Shown in pieces: positions 23,491 through 33,661 of a stretch of 33,661 nucleotides of DNA; the first letter of the stretch is position 1, and every line of letters starts with the position of its first letter. Below the pieces are notes generated by a model. It ran no database searches and had not been told where the DNA came from. It saw only the letters and a program-made list of their open reading frames with translations. The translations under genes and the position numbers were made by a program. This DNA comes from Rhizophagus sp. LPA8_4_AMF (Eukaryota > Glomeromycota > Glomeromycetes > Glomerales > Glomeraceae), in NCBI GenBank assembly GCA_021464525.1, contig JADRCO010000445.1, positions 1-33,661 on the forward strand. Reading direction: 5' to 3'.

Positions 23491-25183
23491 ATGTCCGATC
23501 AAGAGTTAGAATCTAACAATTCCAGTGCTAACACTAGAAGATTGTATTATTGTCATCAATGTCGGAGAAGAGTAGAGGCTTTAATGGCCCCATCTCCAAC
23601 TTGTCCTCACTGCAATGGCGGATTTGTAGAAGAAGTAAGTAATTTCATAACAATTAATTCAGATACGACTGTATCGTCTAATGCACTTAAAGTACTATAT
23701 TTGAGCTTATAAATTATGTGTTGTTAGTTCTGATTTTATTAATTTATTAATTAGCTTGGAGAAAATGATGATCTAAATATTGAAAATGCTGGAGGACAGG
23801 ATTCTGATGATGAATTTGAAGAGACGATTCATTTAAATACTCAAAATGGGCAAGATTTTGTACAACAGCTCCTTCAAATGTTTTCGATTCAACCTGGGCC
23901 TAATGTCCGAGTGCAAACGGAAAATCGGGATGGGACAACAACTATAACGGCAACTACAGGAGTAAGAACAACTACAACGGCGACCGAAGGAGGAGCTCCC
24001 GAACAACAAGGTGAAGGTCTCCAAGATGGAAATCAGCAGCAGCAGCATACAAATCGACCAAATATTATCTTTGCAATGGGTAGTAATGCACCGAACGCTG
24101 GTGATGATCGTATACCTCCATTTTTAAATATTGCACAGTAAGTTTTTTTATTCGTGTAAAAAACCTTACTTTAACTGTGTTTTTTTTTTATTTATATCAT
24201 TACTCCTATAAAAAAATGTCTGTCGGTTATTTTTATTAATCAATGATTTTCATGTCAGAGTGTTCCAGAGGATATTAGAAAATGGTGGCGGAACAAACAA
24301 TACAGCAAATTTCTTGAATTTCTTTAATATTGCAGGTGATCCAAGAGATTATGCATGGGGTAATACAGGATGGGACAATATCATTACACAATTAATGGAA
24401 CAACAAGCTGGGTACGTTAATAAGCGATTTGGTTTTAAGTATAAGTAATGTTAATTTGATCAAGTGCTATTAAAAAATTTACATTTTGTTTGAATTTCGA
24501 ATAAAACTTTCGGAAAAATTTAACGAAATAATAGAAGACAGGCCCCACCACCAGCTACAGATGAAATAATTGAAGATTTACCAAAGTCGAAGATTACAAA
24601 AAAGCAAGTCGGTTAGTGTTTGCATGGGTTCCTTTTGATCGATAATGGAAATTATAATTCTCAAATGTTCAAAATTTCCATAATGGTATATATTTCTTAC
24701 ACTTTGATGAATGAACGTATTCTTCTATAAAAAGTGGAAGAACAATTGGGATGTCCAGTTTGTAAAGATGAATTTCAAATAGACGAAGAAGCGGTATATC
24801 TGCCTTGCACTCATACTTTTCATTACGATTGTATAAAACCGTGGTTAAAAATGAACGGAACCTGTCCTGTTTGGTACGTTATTACCGTATCCAACTAATG
24901 ATTTTTATTCATAATAATTGCGGAGTTTAACGTTCTTTTAATTTTGAATAGTCGATATTCACTAGTTAGCCAGGAAAGCAATGAACAGAACGCGCATAAT
25001 AATAATAATAATGGTGCTGGTTCATCGAGTAACAATAACAATAATAATAATTTCGGGTCAAACTCAGCTTTTATATTCAATTCCAATTCTTCCTTACCTG
25101 GGGCTTATCCAGGAAATCAACAAAATAATGGCCAACAGAACCAAGATGAAGATTTTATGGAATTGGATCATGATCTTGATTAA
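23491..25183 (+). CDS. RNF126/RNF115-like RING-H2 E3 ubiquitin ligase
   Basis: Six exons (23491-23634, 23755-24137, 24259-24411, 24538-24611 or from 24535, 24735-24873, 24952-25183) give 374 or 375 residues. The N-terminal zinc ribbon (C21xxC24, C38xxC41; YYCHQCRRRV, CPHCNGGFVEE) binds ubiquitin or BAG6-bound clients in the animal relatives. A central S/T/Q-rich linker follows. The RING-H2 is complete: C258, C261, C276, H278, H281, C284, C295, C298 (GCPVCKDEFQ, LPCTHTFHYDCIKPWL, TCPVCR). The tail is N-rich and ends in acid residues. The family acts in cytosolic quality control of mislocalised proteins and in receptor sorting. Start ATG 23491 places the zinc ribbon at the usual distance; upstream in-frame codons lack an ATG. 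Confidence 0.93.
24533..24538 (+). other. NAGNAG tandem splice acceptor
   Basis: The acceptor before exon 4 of the E3 ligase gene reads ATAGAAGACAG. Splicing after TAG (exon from 24535) or AAG (exon from 24538) both keep the frame and differ by one arginine. A third AG at 24540-24541 would break the frame. Confidence 0.55.
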
Positions 25184-25765
25184 TAACGGTTGGTAGGAAG
25201 TATTACCAATTTTGAATTTAGTCGGAAGGACTTTTTTGTAATTATGTTTTTTTGTCTTTATTTCTTTTTTGTTTTCATACTTATGTAAACCATCCATAAA
25301 AAAAAAAATATTTCCTTCAATAAATAGTAGACTATATTATGCAATTTTTTTTTTATTTTATTTAAATTTTTTCCTATTTTCTTGCAATTATTTATATATT
25401 GAATGTGTAATAGACAATGTATTTTTTCTTTTTAACTCAAGTAAGCATTTATTATTATAAATTTTTTAATATTGCTGAATTCATATAAAAAATATGAATA
25501 TTAATAACGTAATTTTTTTTCCTTGGATAATTAATGAGGAAAGAAATATATATGTACTGTAATTAAATAAAGTAATAAAAAAAACTTATTGATTTTGATT
25601 ACTACAATTCAAATTTTAATTTTAATTTTTTTTTGCACGTAATAATCAACTTCATATTTTTGTTGGCAAGATTTGAAAATCCGAATCAAGTAGAGTATGA
25701 AAGAAAAAAAATTAAGCTTGATGGTTTATTAATAAAGTTATTAAGAAAATATCACAACTTACTGT
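25184..25765. other. Convergent 3' intergenic region (E3 ligase / aminotransferase)
   Basis: AT-rich with long T and A runs. AATAAA at 25319-25324 is a candidate poly(A) signal for the plus-strand gene, 136 bases past its stop. No gene seen. Confidence 0.5.
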
Positions 25766-27459
25766 TTACACATGATATCTAGCACAAAATTCTATAATAC
25801 GTTGATAAGCTTCATTCAATTTCTCAGCTGGAGCTGTGGTTACTATACGAACTAATGAAATGTTTAAGAATGTTTAGGAATCCTTAGTTTAATGTGTTAT
25901 CCAATTGAAATAACTTACCATAATTAGGATAATGAAAACTCTAAAAATTTTATAATTTGATTATTATCACAATTTAAAGCGTTTTCTTCCTTTTGTAAAA
26001 CTTACTTACCTTTCCCGGTAAACATAAAACTGACTCTTCTTGTACCAATTTCTCACTGAATTCTATATCATTGTTAATATTTTTAAATTCTTCTATATTA
26101 ATTCCGACCATCATAAACATGGCACCTTGAGGTACAATAACATGTAACCCAGGGATTTTTCCCAAAACATTGGCACTTAATTTTGCGTTTTCTTCTAATA
26201 ACTTATTGGTTTCATCATAAAATGATTGAGGTGTATTCATTATCATATCAGGTAGAGCATTTTGAATTAATGAATTGGCTCCAAGTATTAAATTTGCTAA
26301 GGAAGCTAAACCTGTTCGTACTTCATTTAATATATTATTACAATCATATATGAAAATCCACCCAACTCTCCAACCCGGAATTAAGTATCTTTTTGCTAAT
26401 CCGCTAATTTTTAATATTGGAACTGTTTTAGTTAAATTTGATAAAGGATAAAATATATTATCTCCATATACCATATCTTCATAAATTTCATCACATATTA
26501 CTGGAAGTTTATAAATTTCACATAATGATAATATTGATTCTAAATGTTGACGAGTAAAATTAGATCCACATGGATTAGAAGGATTGTTTATAAGTAAGCA
26601 AGCCGTTTTGTCATCGATTAAAGATGATAAATGATCTAAATCTATTTCCCAATTACGGTCAGGCTATAATATAATACAAGACCATTCATTATATAAGGAA
26701 CTTGTTAATTAATTAAAAAATTAAAATATAAATATCTACCAATAAATTATAATAGCGACATTCAATTCCTTTTGATTCTGAAAGAGTCTGATAAAGCGAA
26801 AATCCGGGCCTTGGAAGAAGAATATTTTGTCCTTCGTTACATAATACGCTTATCGCAAGACTCAACGCATCCGAAGCTCCACTCGCTAAAACAATATCCT
26901 AATATAAAAAAAAGTTTGAATCGAATATTTTTAACAGTAATTTTAGCAGATCATGAAAACTTGATCACCTCTGGAGTTAATGGAGCTTCTTTTGTTGAAA
27001 ATTTTTTCGCGAGAGCAATCCTCGCACTTTCAACTCCTAAAAAGAAAAGTTAAAATAGGAGAATTTATAAATATGAGTAAAAATGTAACTTACCAACTGA
27101 CGGCACATATCCATTCGCTTTATAAGATTTTAACTGAGTTATTACAGCATCGATGCAATTTTCGTGAATTTTAAAATTTCCATAATGTGTAGGATCACCT
27201 GTCCCCAAAATCGAATATATCCGATTTATTATTAATTTTTAAGTTTCAGTTGATTTTATGAATTAAAAGATAATTTACCTAGTGCCAATGAAATATACTC
27301 TTTGTTAGGATTTGGAGTAACTTTCATATTATAAACTACTTCCCGAATAGGATTCACTGTACGTTTGGCAACAATTGAGGCAGGAACACGCCATTCCTTC
27401 ATACGAGATAATTTATTGTTAACTACATTATTATGAGAAAAATTTTGCACAGTAGACAT
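25766..27459 (-). CDS. TAT: Tyrosine aminotransferase (class I, PLP)
   Basis: Transfers the amino group of tyrosine (and related aromatic amino acids) to 2-oxoglutarate, giving 4-hydroxyphenylpyruvate. Seven exons (27459-27279, 27198-27094, 27036-26969, 26898-26740, 26663-26010, 25940-25919, 25851-25766) give 424 residues, normal for the family. Landmarks: [75 protein letters not shown] (Asp229 to the pyridine N), [16 protein letters not shown] with the PLP lysine at K262, and [15 protein letters not shown] near the end, a compressed version of the usual substrate-carboxylate arginine region. Exon 6 is only 22 nt. The first ATG after the upstream frame is at 27459; the longer open frame starts with GTG and is not used. 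Confidence 0.94.
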
Positions 27460-27798
27460 AGCTTTGAAATTCTTGATTTGTGTCACTATCGCAGTTCTTC
27501 CTTTTATCTCACGCTCTCAGATTTTAAAATAGGGGTATACCGGGTATACCGTATACCTACATGGAGCTTGCTATACTGCGTTACACTAGATCTTTGATCA
27601 AAAAAAAATTTTTTTAAAAAAAGTAATAATAATTAAAAACTAAAATTAAGAAATAAAAATTAACTTCGAAAAAAAAAACGAAACGTGAGTTACTAACATT
27701 TTATATTCTTACACTTCACAACGTTCAACTTTTCACTATTTCAGATAGTATTAACATTGTTGCTAAATCTTATTATTTGGTTACAATAGGTTAACACA
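27460..27798. promoter_or_regulatory. Divergent promoter of the aminotransferase and TIM8 genes
   Basis: This 339 bp region contains a tight cluster of palindromes: GGTATACC at 27534-27541, GGTATACC at 27543-27550, and CGTATACC at 27550-27557. The starts are 8 to 9 bp apart, about one helical turn, so bound proteins would face the same side of DNA. Short A and T runs occur nearer to TIM8 (about 27600-27690). Confidence 0.45.
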
Positions 27799-28077
27799 AT
27801 GTCAAGTCTACTACCAAAACCAAATTCAAATTTGGAATTTGATGAAGCAACACAAAAAGAATTGGGAAAGTTTTTGGAAAGTGAAAATGCACGCATGAGA
27901 TTACAACAATCAATTCATACATTTACAGACTTATGTTGGGATAAATGCATTAATAAGATTAGTAATAAAATTGATCGTGGCGAAGAAACTTGCTTAACTA
28001 ATTGTGTTGAAAGATTTTTAGATACTAGTTTGTTTATTGTCAAACGTTTAGAAGAAACTAGAAAAAATTTAAGTTGA
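27799..28077 (+). CDS. TIM8: Mitochondrial intermembrane-space chaperone Tim8
   Basis: Small Tim proteins shuttle hydrophobic precursors across the intermembrane space; Tim8 pairs with Tim13. A single exon encodes 92 residues. The twin CX3C motif is exact: C46WDKC50 and C65LTNC69, spaced as in the family, and forms two disulfides by the Mia40 route. The block after it (VERFLDTSLFIVKRLEETR) is the Tim8 signature rather than Tim9, Tim10 or Tim13. This is the only intronless intact gene in the window. AATAAA at 28168-28173 is a likely poly(A) signal, 91 bases past the stop. Confidence 0.96.
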   Translation: MSSLLPKPNSNLEFDEATQKELGKFLESENARMRLQQSIHTFTDLCWDKCINKISNKIDRGEETCLTNCVERFLDTSLFIVKRLEETRKNLS

Positions 28078-28411
28078 TGTATGTATTAAGGAAGATACTA
28101 CATATAGAAATGAATATGGAGTTGAAAGTGCGATAAAGGTTGGGTAATGGAGTTGCAATTTTAAAGAAATAAATTTATCACTTTTAGTTTCTCCCAAAAT
28201 ACTGTTAACGAGACGAGACTAGCCTGGTTTTTTTAGTAAAACTAAAATGGTTGAAACTCGCTAACATATCTCGTATTTGTTCGCTTGCCAATATTTATTT
28301 GGCTTAAGATAAATTTCACATTTTGAGTTGAAATCCACTCTTGAAAACGTAGTGTATCATAAATATCAGCCATGAACGGAACTTTCACAAAACCTTGTGC
28401 GAAATGTAAAA
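28078..28411. other. Convergent 3' intergenic region (TIM8 / uL24m)
   Basis: No gene seen. It includes the TIM8 poly(A) signal at 28168-28173. Confidence 0.5.
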
Positions 28412-29259
28412 CTAAATAAAAGGCCGATTTTTATGTTGCGCATTGTATCTCCAACCTTTATGAGGAGTACGTAGTTCATCTATAATACCGGGAGGAAGTG
28501 GAGGATCCAAATTTATATCCCAGGTTAATTCTCTAGCAATCTCCGCTGATGTATCAAAAGATGACTCTAAAAAAAAATACCATAATTCAGTTTAAATAAA
28601 TTCATGATTCACGTAAGAATCATAAGTTCTTTCGTGATTTTCTTACTTTCTCGTTCTAGTTCCTTTGGTTTTGGAGGAAAAGGTATGATTATTTTAGTTC
28701 CAGCAATTACACGTCTCCATCTCATTGTTCCATTTCCATCAATATCAACCTTCTTCCATTCGGATCGAACAGCCCTCTTTTCACTGCTTGGTCTACTTTC
28801 ACTAAAAAAAAGGTTACGTATTAAAAATTCTCATAAAAGAACATAAATTCAAAATACTTACTCATCGGCATCATCAGGATGTACATGCATAACATTTGAA
28901 ACATGTATTGGTTTAAGAACAGAAGCCAACCACCAGCCACCAGTTTTATCTTGATTTTCAGGATTAATTTTACTAGGATTTAATTTAGGCACAGTCATTC
29001 TGCCCATATTAACATTTTCAATCCACAATCTATTACTTAATTTATCAATACTCTTAACTTTTCCGACTTCATTTTTTGCTTTACCAGCCATTATTTTAAC
29101 TAAATCTCCCTCAAAAATTTTCCATCTTACGATCCGATCTTTTGGATGTACCCATTTTTGTGGTCTATTAAATTTCCTCATAATTGCATTTCCATCTTTG
29201 AATTTTGACCAATTTTGTCTTAACATATGAACGGGACCTTTTTGCATTCTTGATGACAT
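28412..29259 (-). CDS. MRPL40: Mitochondrial large-subunit ribosomal protein uL24m
   Basis: uL24 binds 23S-like rRNA early in large-subunit assembly. Three exons (29259-28862, 28801-28647, 28566-28412) give 235 residues, longer than bacterial L24 as expected for the mitochondrial form. The KOW motif is clear (FEGDLVKIMAGKAKNEVGKV, about 49-70), followed by LWIENVNMGRMTVPKL. The middle and tail are mitochondrial-specific (SVLKPIHVSNVMHVHPDDAD, then RRVIAGTKIIIPFPPKP and LRTPHKGWRYNAQHKNRPFI). No cleavable presequence is obvious, though the N-terminus is basic (MSSRMQKGPVHMLRQNWSKF). It is head-to-head with the HAD phosphatase gene, 231 bp apart. The gene name follows the yeast equivalent. Confidence 0.92.
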
Positions 29260-29490
29260 TTTTGATAAGTCGAGAGAAGAAATAGTATGTTAGATGAAAG
29301 GAAGATCTTATCAGTCACTTGATTAAATAGATCAACATTAAACTTGATCTGCAATACGTGATTACATGACATCTATAACATGATTTTTATCTAACATGAT
29401 TTTTATCATACTATTTTTTTCCCACGAATAGGGTGCATAATTTATATTTTTTACAAATGTATCGTTTCTTTATTCTTTCTCTCTTTAAAA

Positions 29491-30559
29491 ATGAGTTCGC
29501 GTCTAGTTGATTTATTAGTTTGCGATTTTGACGAGACTATAACACAGAATGATACAATTTGTGAAATAGCTAACTTAGCTTATGAAAAAAGAGCAGAAAC
29601 AGGAAAATGTCCAAACCCGCCAAATTGTCCAACTCTTTCCTCAAATGACAGTGACGAAGAATGTCCACCACCTTGGTTACATTTCGTCGAATTATATTTT
29701 AAAGAATATAAAGAACATATTAAACGTTGGTGTGAACAACATTCTGAAGATACTCTTCAAGATCATTTTAAGATGTTAGGATCATTAAAAATGGTTGAAA
29801 ACAAATCGATTGATAGAATTGAAAAATATGGATGTTTAAAAGGAGTTTGTTATGATGGTTTGATTGAAAAAGGAAAGTCAGTAAAGAAAAGAAATGATGT
29901 TTTAAATGTATTGAGAAAATTTATTTCTAAAAAACAACAGAATTGTGAAAATTTTCTTTCTCATTCAACTTTTAATGATGATGTGAAATCCCATATTGAA
30001 AGAAATTTGTATATTATTTCAACGAATTGGTCAAAAGATTTAATATTAGGGAGTTTATTTGAATTAGCATCTGAAAATAAATTTAATAAGAATAACATTT
30101 TTTCTAATGATTTAATTTATGATAATAATTGTTCTGTTGGAAAATTAGATCGTAAAGTTTTATGTGCGCTTGATAAACTTGAAATATTTGATCAATTAAA
30201 TACTTCAAAAAGTAATTTGTCCGTTTATATTGGTGATTCAGATACTGATTTACCATGTTTATGTGAGTATAATATTATACCTTAATGTCGAATTCAACAC
30301 ATGAATTTTAATTAAGACATAATTTAATACTAATGCATGAATTTTATTTATAGTACAAGCTAATATTGGGATTATAATGGGGAATAATAGAACTCTTACG
30401 AAATATTGTGATAAATATAAAATTGAAATCGTGGAAGGATTAAGAGATTTTAGACGTTATAATATTGATGTTATGTGTAACGAAAGTGATCAAAAGAATG
30501 GAAAGTTATATAGGATACAAAATTGGAAGGAAATTTCTGATAGTGGTTTATTAGATTGA
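29491..30559 (+). CDS. HAD-superfamily phosphatase, phosphoserine-phosphatase/PHOSPHO-like
   Basis: Two exons (29491-30262, 30354-30559) give 325 residues. Motif I is LLVCDFDETIT with the nucleophile D12 and general acid D14. Motif II fits the T in IISTNWSKD (about 171), and the motif IV acids are in GDSDTDLP (248-255). A helical cap of about 120 residues sits between motifs I and II and contains cysteine/proline-rich NPPNCPTLSS and CPPPWLH. This arrangement matches small-molecule phosphatases such as PHOSPHO1 and the fungal YCR015C/CTO1 group. Substrate cannot be told from sequence. The donor was placed at T|GTGAGT (30263), which gives DLPCLLQANIGIIMG; reading through gives a stop at 30285. 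AATAAA at 30641-30646 is a likely poly(A) signal. Confidence 0.85.
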
Positions 30560-30732
30560 AAATAGCTTTTGTAATCATCAACGTGGTTATTTATGTTATT
30601 TATTTTTCGTATTAGTTAATAAGATTATATTTACATATTGAATAAATATTCATTTAAACTATTAACTTAACCTTTGATTATTCTATATATTATTGGTTTT
30701 AGGGTATATGCGAAAAATTTTTTAACTAAAAA

Positions 30733-31445
30733 TTAAACGTGGCCTTTTTTGGTAGTATTAAAGAAGGTTTTAACCACAAAAACTTGAACAGCTGCCATTC
30801 CAACAATTAACATACTTTCAAGTAAAGCAAACCAGAAAATTCTATTTTCAGTACTCTTAACAGTTGAAAAATTTCTATTTTCTCTTGTTCTAAAATACTT
30901 TTGAGTTCTAGAAATAGTACTTAAACTACTGCTAAGTCTTATAAGACTTTCTTCCATACTGCTTGTATGTTCAGGTTGAATACCTTTAGATGGCGGTAAT
31001 TCTGCTCTTGGTTCATTTTCAATGGAAATTTCAAAATCAACAAGTTTTTCTGCAAATGTTGACATATCATTTGCAAAACAAAATGAATATTCTCCAACAT
31101 AATTTGCTGTAAAAATATAATCTCCTTGTCTCTCACGTTCACCATTTAATACTATTCTATTACGTGGATCGGTTACCACATAATCAATATCAAAAGACCC
31201 ACCAGATTGAACCTAATTAATTGATTAAGTAATTAATTAACAAGTCTTTTACTTTATAACTTTAGGCACATCTGTAAACTTACTGCAAAATAAAAAGCAA
31301 CTTTTTCGCCAGGTTTATCGGCCCAAGCGTAAAAACACGCTCTTTCATGAGCAGCAACATTATATGTTAAAGATGTTCCCTCTGAAGTCCTGAGGAGTAA
31401 CAAAATAAGTAAAATAAATAATAAAGACGAAGTTGACTTCTTCAT
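30733..31445 (-). CDS. p24/emp24 (TMED, Erp) family cargo receptor
   Basis: p24 proteins are type I membrane proteins that cycle between ER and Golgi in COPII and COPI vesicles and help sort cargo such as GPI-anchored proteins. Two exons (31445-31284, 31212-30733) give 213 residues. In order: signal peptide (1 to about 23, a run of L and I), GOLD domain with the paired C37 and C99, a short coiled coil (about 120-165), a transmembrane helix (about 179-201, FALLESMLIVGMAAVQVFVV) and the cytosolic tail KTFFNTTKKGHV. FF is the COPII export signal. The lysine pair is at -4 and -5, so it is not a textbook KKxx signal. The subfamily looks closest to the gamma group, with limited confidence. Confidence 0.92.
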
Positions 31446-32340
31446 TGTTCAAAATTGGAAAAACTTGAAGTTTAACCTGTGTTTAAAATTTTTCGAATTT
31501 TTTGACTTCAAATTCTAATGGACAAATTTAGTGCAACACTGAATGGCCAATATATTATTGACACGAAGTTAATTAGATTTTAATATGATAAAAGGCCGAT
31601 CAAAAAGTATCACATTTTAATGACTCATGTAATATTACATCCCACCAAAAAATTTGTTATATTTTATGCTTATGCTAATTTAGTAAGTCGTAACATTGAA
31701 TAATTCCTGTTGTGTATAAAATATTATTAATCATGATATCCGAACTTAAAGAGCAGAATTAAGGGGTTGGAGAACGCGAATCTAAGATTTCTGAGCTTAA
31801 AGCTGAGGTAGCAAATTAAGGCGTGATATCGAAAAGTATCAGAAAATCGACTAGAGATTGTATTTATTTTTTATATTTTTTTTAAAAATATATACTGTCG
31901 TACATGTAAATGTAATATTGTATAACGTCGTACACGCACATATTGAAACCCTATCTTCTACTGTAAATGAATAATCTCTGAATTACGCTGTAGATTTGAG
32001 ATTACTTAATCTGGGAAGGTCTTTTGCAGAAATCGATACTTTTTTATATAATTTATGTGAGTAGGAGTGATTTAAATTGGTGAAAATTTTGATTATTTCG
32101 TGATCGTGGAAAAGAGTATGGGATCTAGTAGCTAGCAATAGTGATAGAAAAAAAACAATTAATGCAGAAGCCTAAGAGAGCAAAGAAATAAACATGATAA
32201 GGTTGATTTTTATTCTACATTGATTATGTATTTTTTAAAACTTTGCATAGTAAATCTCACATAGTAAAAAATTACACAAATCTTTAGATGTACTATTAGA
32301 ATTCGTAATCATTCTAACTAATTGCAATTATTTCTTTCCT
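31446..32340. other. Gene-poor terminal intergenic region
   Basis: Apart from the coiled-coil relic at about 31733-31852 it holds no open frame of length and no recognised RNA or element. Confidence 0.45.
31733..31852 (+). pseudogene. Relic of a coiled-coil repeat gene
   Basis: Short plus-strand frames read SELKEQN, then ERESKISELKAEVA, then after a one-base shift KLRRDIEKYQKID. The heptad-like E/K/L pattern and the RRDIEKYQKID ending resemble a very numerous coiled-coil family I associate with Rhizophagus genomes. Stops and the shift make it a relic of about 40 codons. It could instead be a chance match in a short stretch. Confidence 0.4.
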
Positions 32341-32344
32341 AAAT

Positions 32345-33430
32345 TTTTTTTTGTTGCAATTGTACTGATGGCTGATTCATTGCAGTCAGAATTATTTTAT
32401 TTGGTGGGTCAATAATGTCATAGGCAAATCATCTTGTTGGTCAGCGATGCAAAAATTATAATTTACAAGTGATTTGACTGGATCAGAACCAATTGTTCTA
32501 ACCAAATTATCTTCTAAAATGAATCCTCAATCCTTTGCTTTTACTATTGCATCTATAGTTTTGATTAAATGATGGTCTTCCCAGAGTGGTGGACTAAGCT
32601 TATCTAAAAATTTCAATTCCTTACTAGGATGAAGACCATCCTTCAACTTTAGATATTCCGATTTGTAAACTGAAAATCTACTTGCTGTAAATAATTTGTT
32701 AAATATTAGATTTTAAAAATTCTTATGTTTTAAAAAGAAAATAAATCTGTTATATACAGTACCTTCAAACTCTATTCCATTATCTTTGCAAATTTTGTAT
32801 TTATTGACATACTTATTAATAATAAGAATGCATGTACTTGTTATTTTGCGGATAATCAAATTTGTCAGAAAGTTCTTTACATCCTTTTTAAAATAAAAAA
32901 TACCACTATATAATCATAATATGTATAAATAGATGGTTCATGCTTTTCAAAATATTCTTCAGCTCTTGACTAGTCAAATCTCTAACAATATATAAAGTTG
33001 CATATGGGATATTCAAACTTAAGCAATAAATGCAAATTAACCTTTACATTATTAACAAATATATTTATAAAATAGACTTACAGTTTATAATCCAGCTAAA
33101 AAAGAATGAATCAGAAGAGGTAAGCATTATATAAAAGTGTTATCTTTCTTTTGAATTTAGCACGAACCAGTTTAAAATTGTTTTAAAAAAAACTTTATCC
33201 TTGTGTTCATAACCAATAAACAAGTTTTCTTCATCAATGATTAAAATAGGTGGAGGTATTTGATAATTAGTATACCAAAAACTCCAATTTGAAAGATAAT
33301 CACTAATTTTATTAAATAATATTCTAATATTACCAGAAGTCTTTTTTTTATATTTGTTATATAAGCTATATCTTAAATTGAAGCCAGTATAACTAAGATT
33401 GAATTGTCCTTTCAAAACATTTTTCAATAA
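32345..33430 (-). pseudogene. Decayed P-loop ATPase of a family expanded in Glomeromycotina
   Basis: The minus strand from about 33430 reads a clean 94-codon frame (LKGQFNLSYTGFNLRYSLYN ... PPPILIIDEENLFIG ... FKTILNWFVLNSKER), where LIIDEEN is a Walker B-type motif. TAA at 33140-33142 interrupts it, but the same frame continues HFYIMLTSSDSFFFSWIIN, typical of the next beta strand and helix. Intron-like signals remain (donor GTAAGT at 33081, acceptor TTGCTTAAG near 33016). Then IPYATLYIVRDLTSQE is followed by a one-base shift into AEEYFEKHEPSIYTYYDYI (about 32970). Later pieces include LWEDHHLIKTIDAIVKAKD, a TGA at 32527-32529, and GFILEDNLVRTIGSDPVKSL. The Walker A part is not found and may lie beyond the window. 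It is not functional. Confidence 0.65.
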
Positions 33431-33661
33431 AATTTTATATTTATTAAAAGCAAGTTAAATTGTAAATAAACTAAATCATATATTTTTTGTGATGTATCAA
33501 ATTATCCACTACACTAGTTGATATATAGGTAATATTAAAGCCAGTTCTTTAATGCTTATAATAATAAGCGTATATGTATATGGTAAGCAGAAGGAATTAT
33601 AAATGACGGTAAACGCGTAGTGAAATAAACTATATTAAAATACTAATAAATATATCACTGT

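Noticed and set aside
24540..24541. Third acceptor AG (ACAG|GCCCC) in the E3 ligase gene
   Set aside because: It shifts the frame to an early stop before the RING.
26772..27174. Two plus-strand open frames of 93 and 64 codons
   Set aside because: Antisense to aminotransferase exons 2 to 4, which carry conserved motifs.
28604..28846. Plus-strand 80-codon frame
   Set aside because: Antisense to uL24m exon 2; no features of its own.

Overview
This is a nuclear contig from a eukaryote, most likely an arbuscular mycorrhizal fungus of the Rhizophagus/Glomeraceae type. The signs are a very AT-rich background with long A and T runs, compact genes with many short introns, a fungal gene set (Dss1-type mitochondrial RNase, Mob2, Nhp10-like HMG protein, kynurenine monooxygenase), and decayed copies of families I associate with Glomeromycotina (a DUF6570-type Helitron, an expanded P-loop ATPase family, coiled-coil relics). 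The species call is inference; no rRNA or marker gene is present.

Layout. 1-2065 (-): a dead Helitron Rep/helicase gene running off the left edge. 2066-6687: a gene-free repeat zone with an AAGTATA-word array (about 2927-3137), a pair of GC-richer near-palindromic boxes (about 3176-3480), a 750 bp palindromic element with a perfect 40 bp tandem duplication (about 4076-4826), and two diverged copies of a hairpin whose stems change in a compensatory way (4881-4911 and 5070-5100). 6688-31445: thirteen intact protein genes. In order: RING/TRAF-zinc-finger protein (-), INO80F-HMG-box protein (+), kynurenine 3-monooxygenase (+), an unrecognised disordered/coiled-coil protein (+), Mob2 (+), Sm B (-), Dss1-type exoribonuclease (-), RNF126-like E3 ligase (+), tyrosine aminotransferase (-), Tim8 (+), mitochondrial ribosomal protein uL24m (-), HAD phosphatase (+), p24 cargo receptor (-). 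31446-33661: a gene-poor end with a coiled-coil relic and a degenerate P-loop ATPase pseudogene.

I rebuilt the exon structures by hand. All 44 introns start GT and end AG, and every gene gives one uninterrupted frame. Points of note are a first coding exon of Sm B that is just the ATG, a 12 nt first coding exon and a 565 nt intron in the INO80F-HMG gene with a possible short isoform, a 22 nt exon in the aminotransferase, a 26 nt last exon in the RING/TRAF gene, and a NAGNAG acceptor in the E3 ligase gene.

The genes are not a metabolic cluster. Four products act in or on mitochondria (kynurenine monooxygenase, Dss1, Tim8, uL24m) and three of these are arranged head-to-head with a neighbour, sharing promoter regions of 201 to 339 bp. 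Two enzymes handle aromatic amino acids (kynurenine monooxygenase and tyrosine aminotransferase) but lie 12 kb apart. I found no tRNA, rRNA, CRISPR or bacterial-type element. The strongest unexplained signals are the covarying hairpin pair, the ATG-only exon, the two-isoform INO80F-HMG gene and the lineage-specific-looking gene at 14715-16486.
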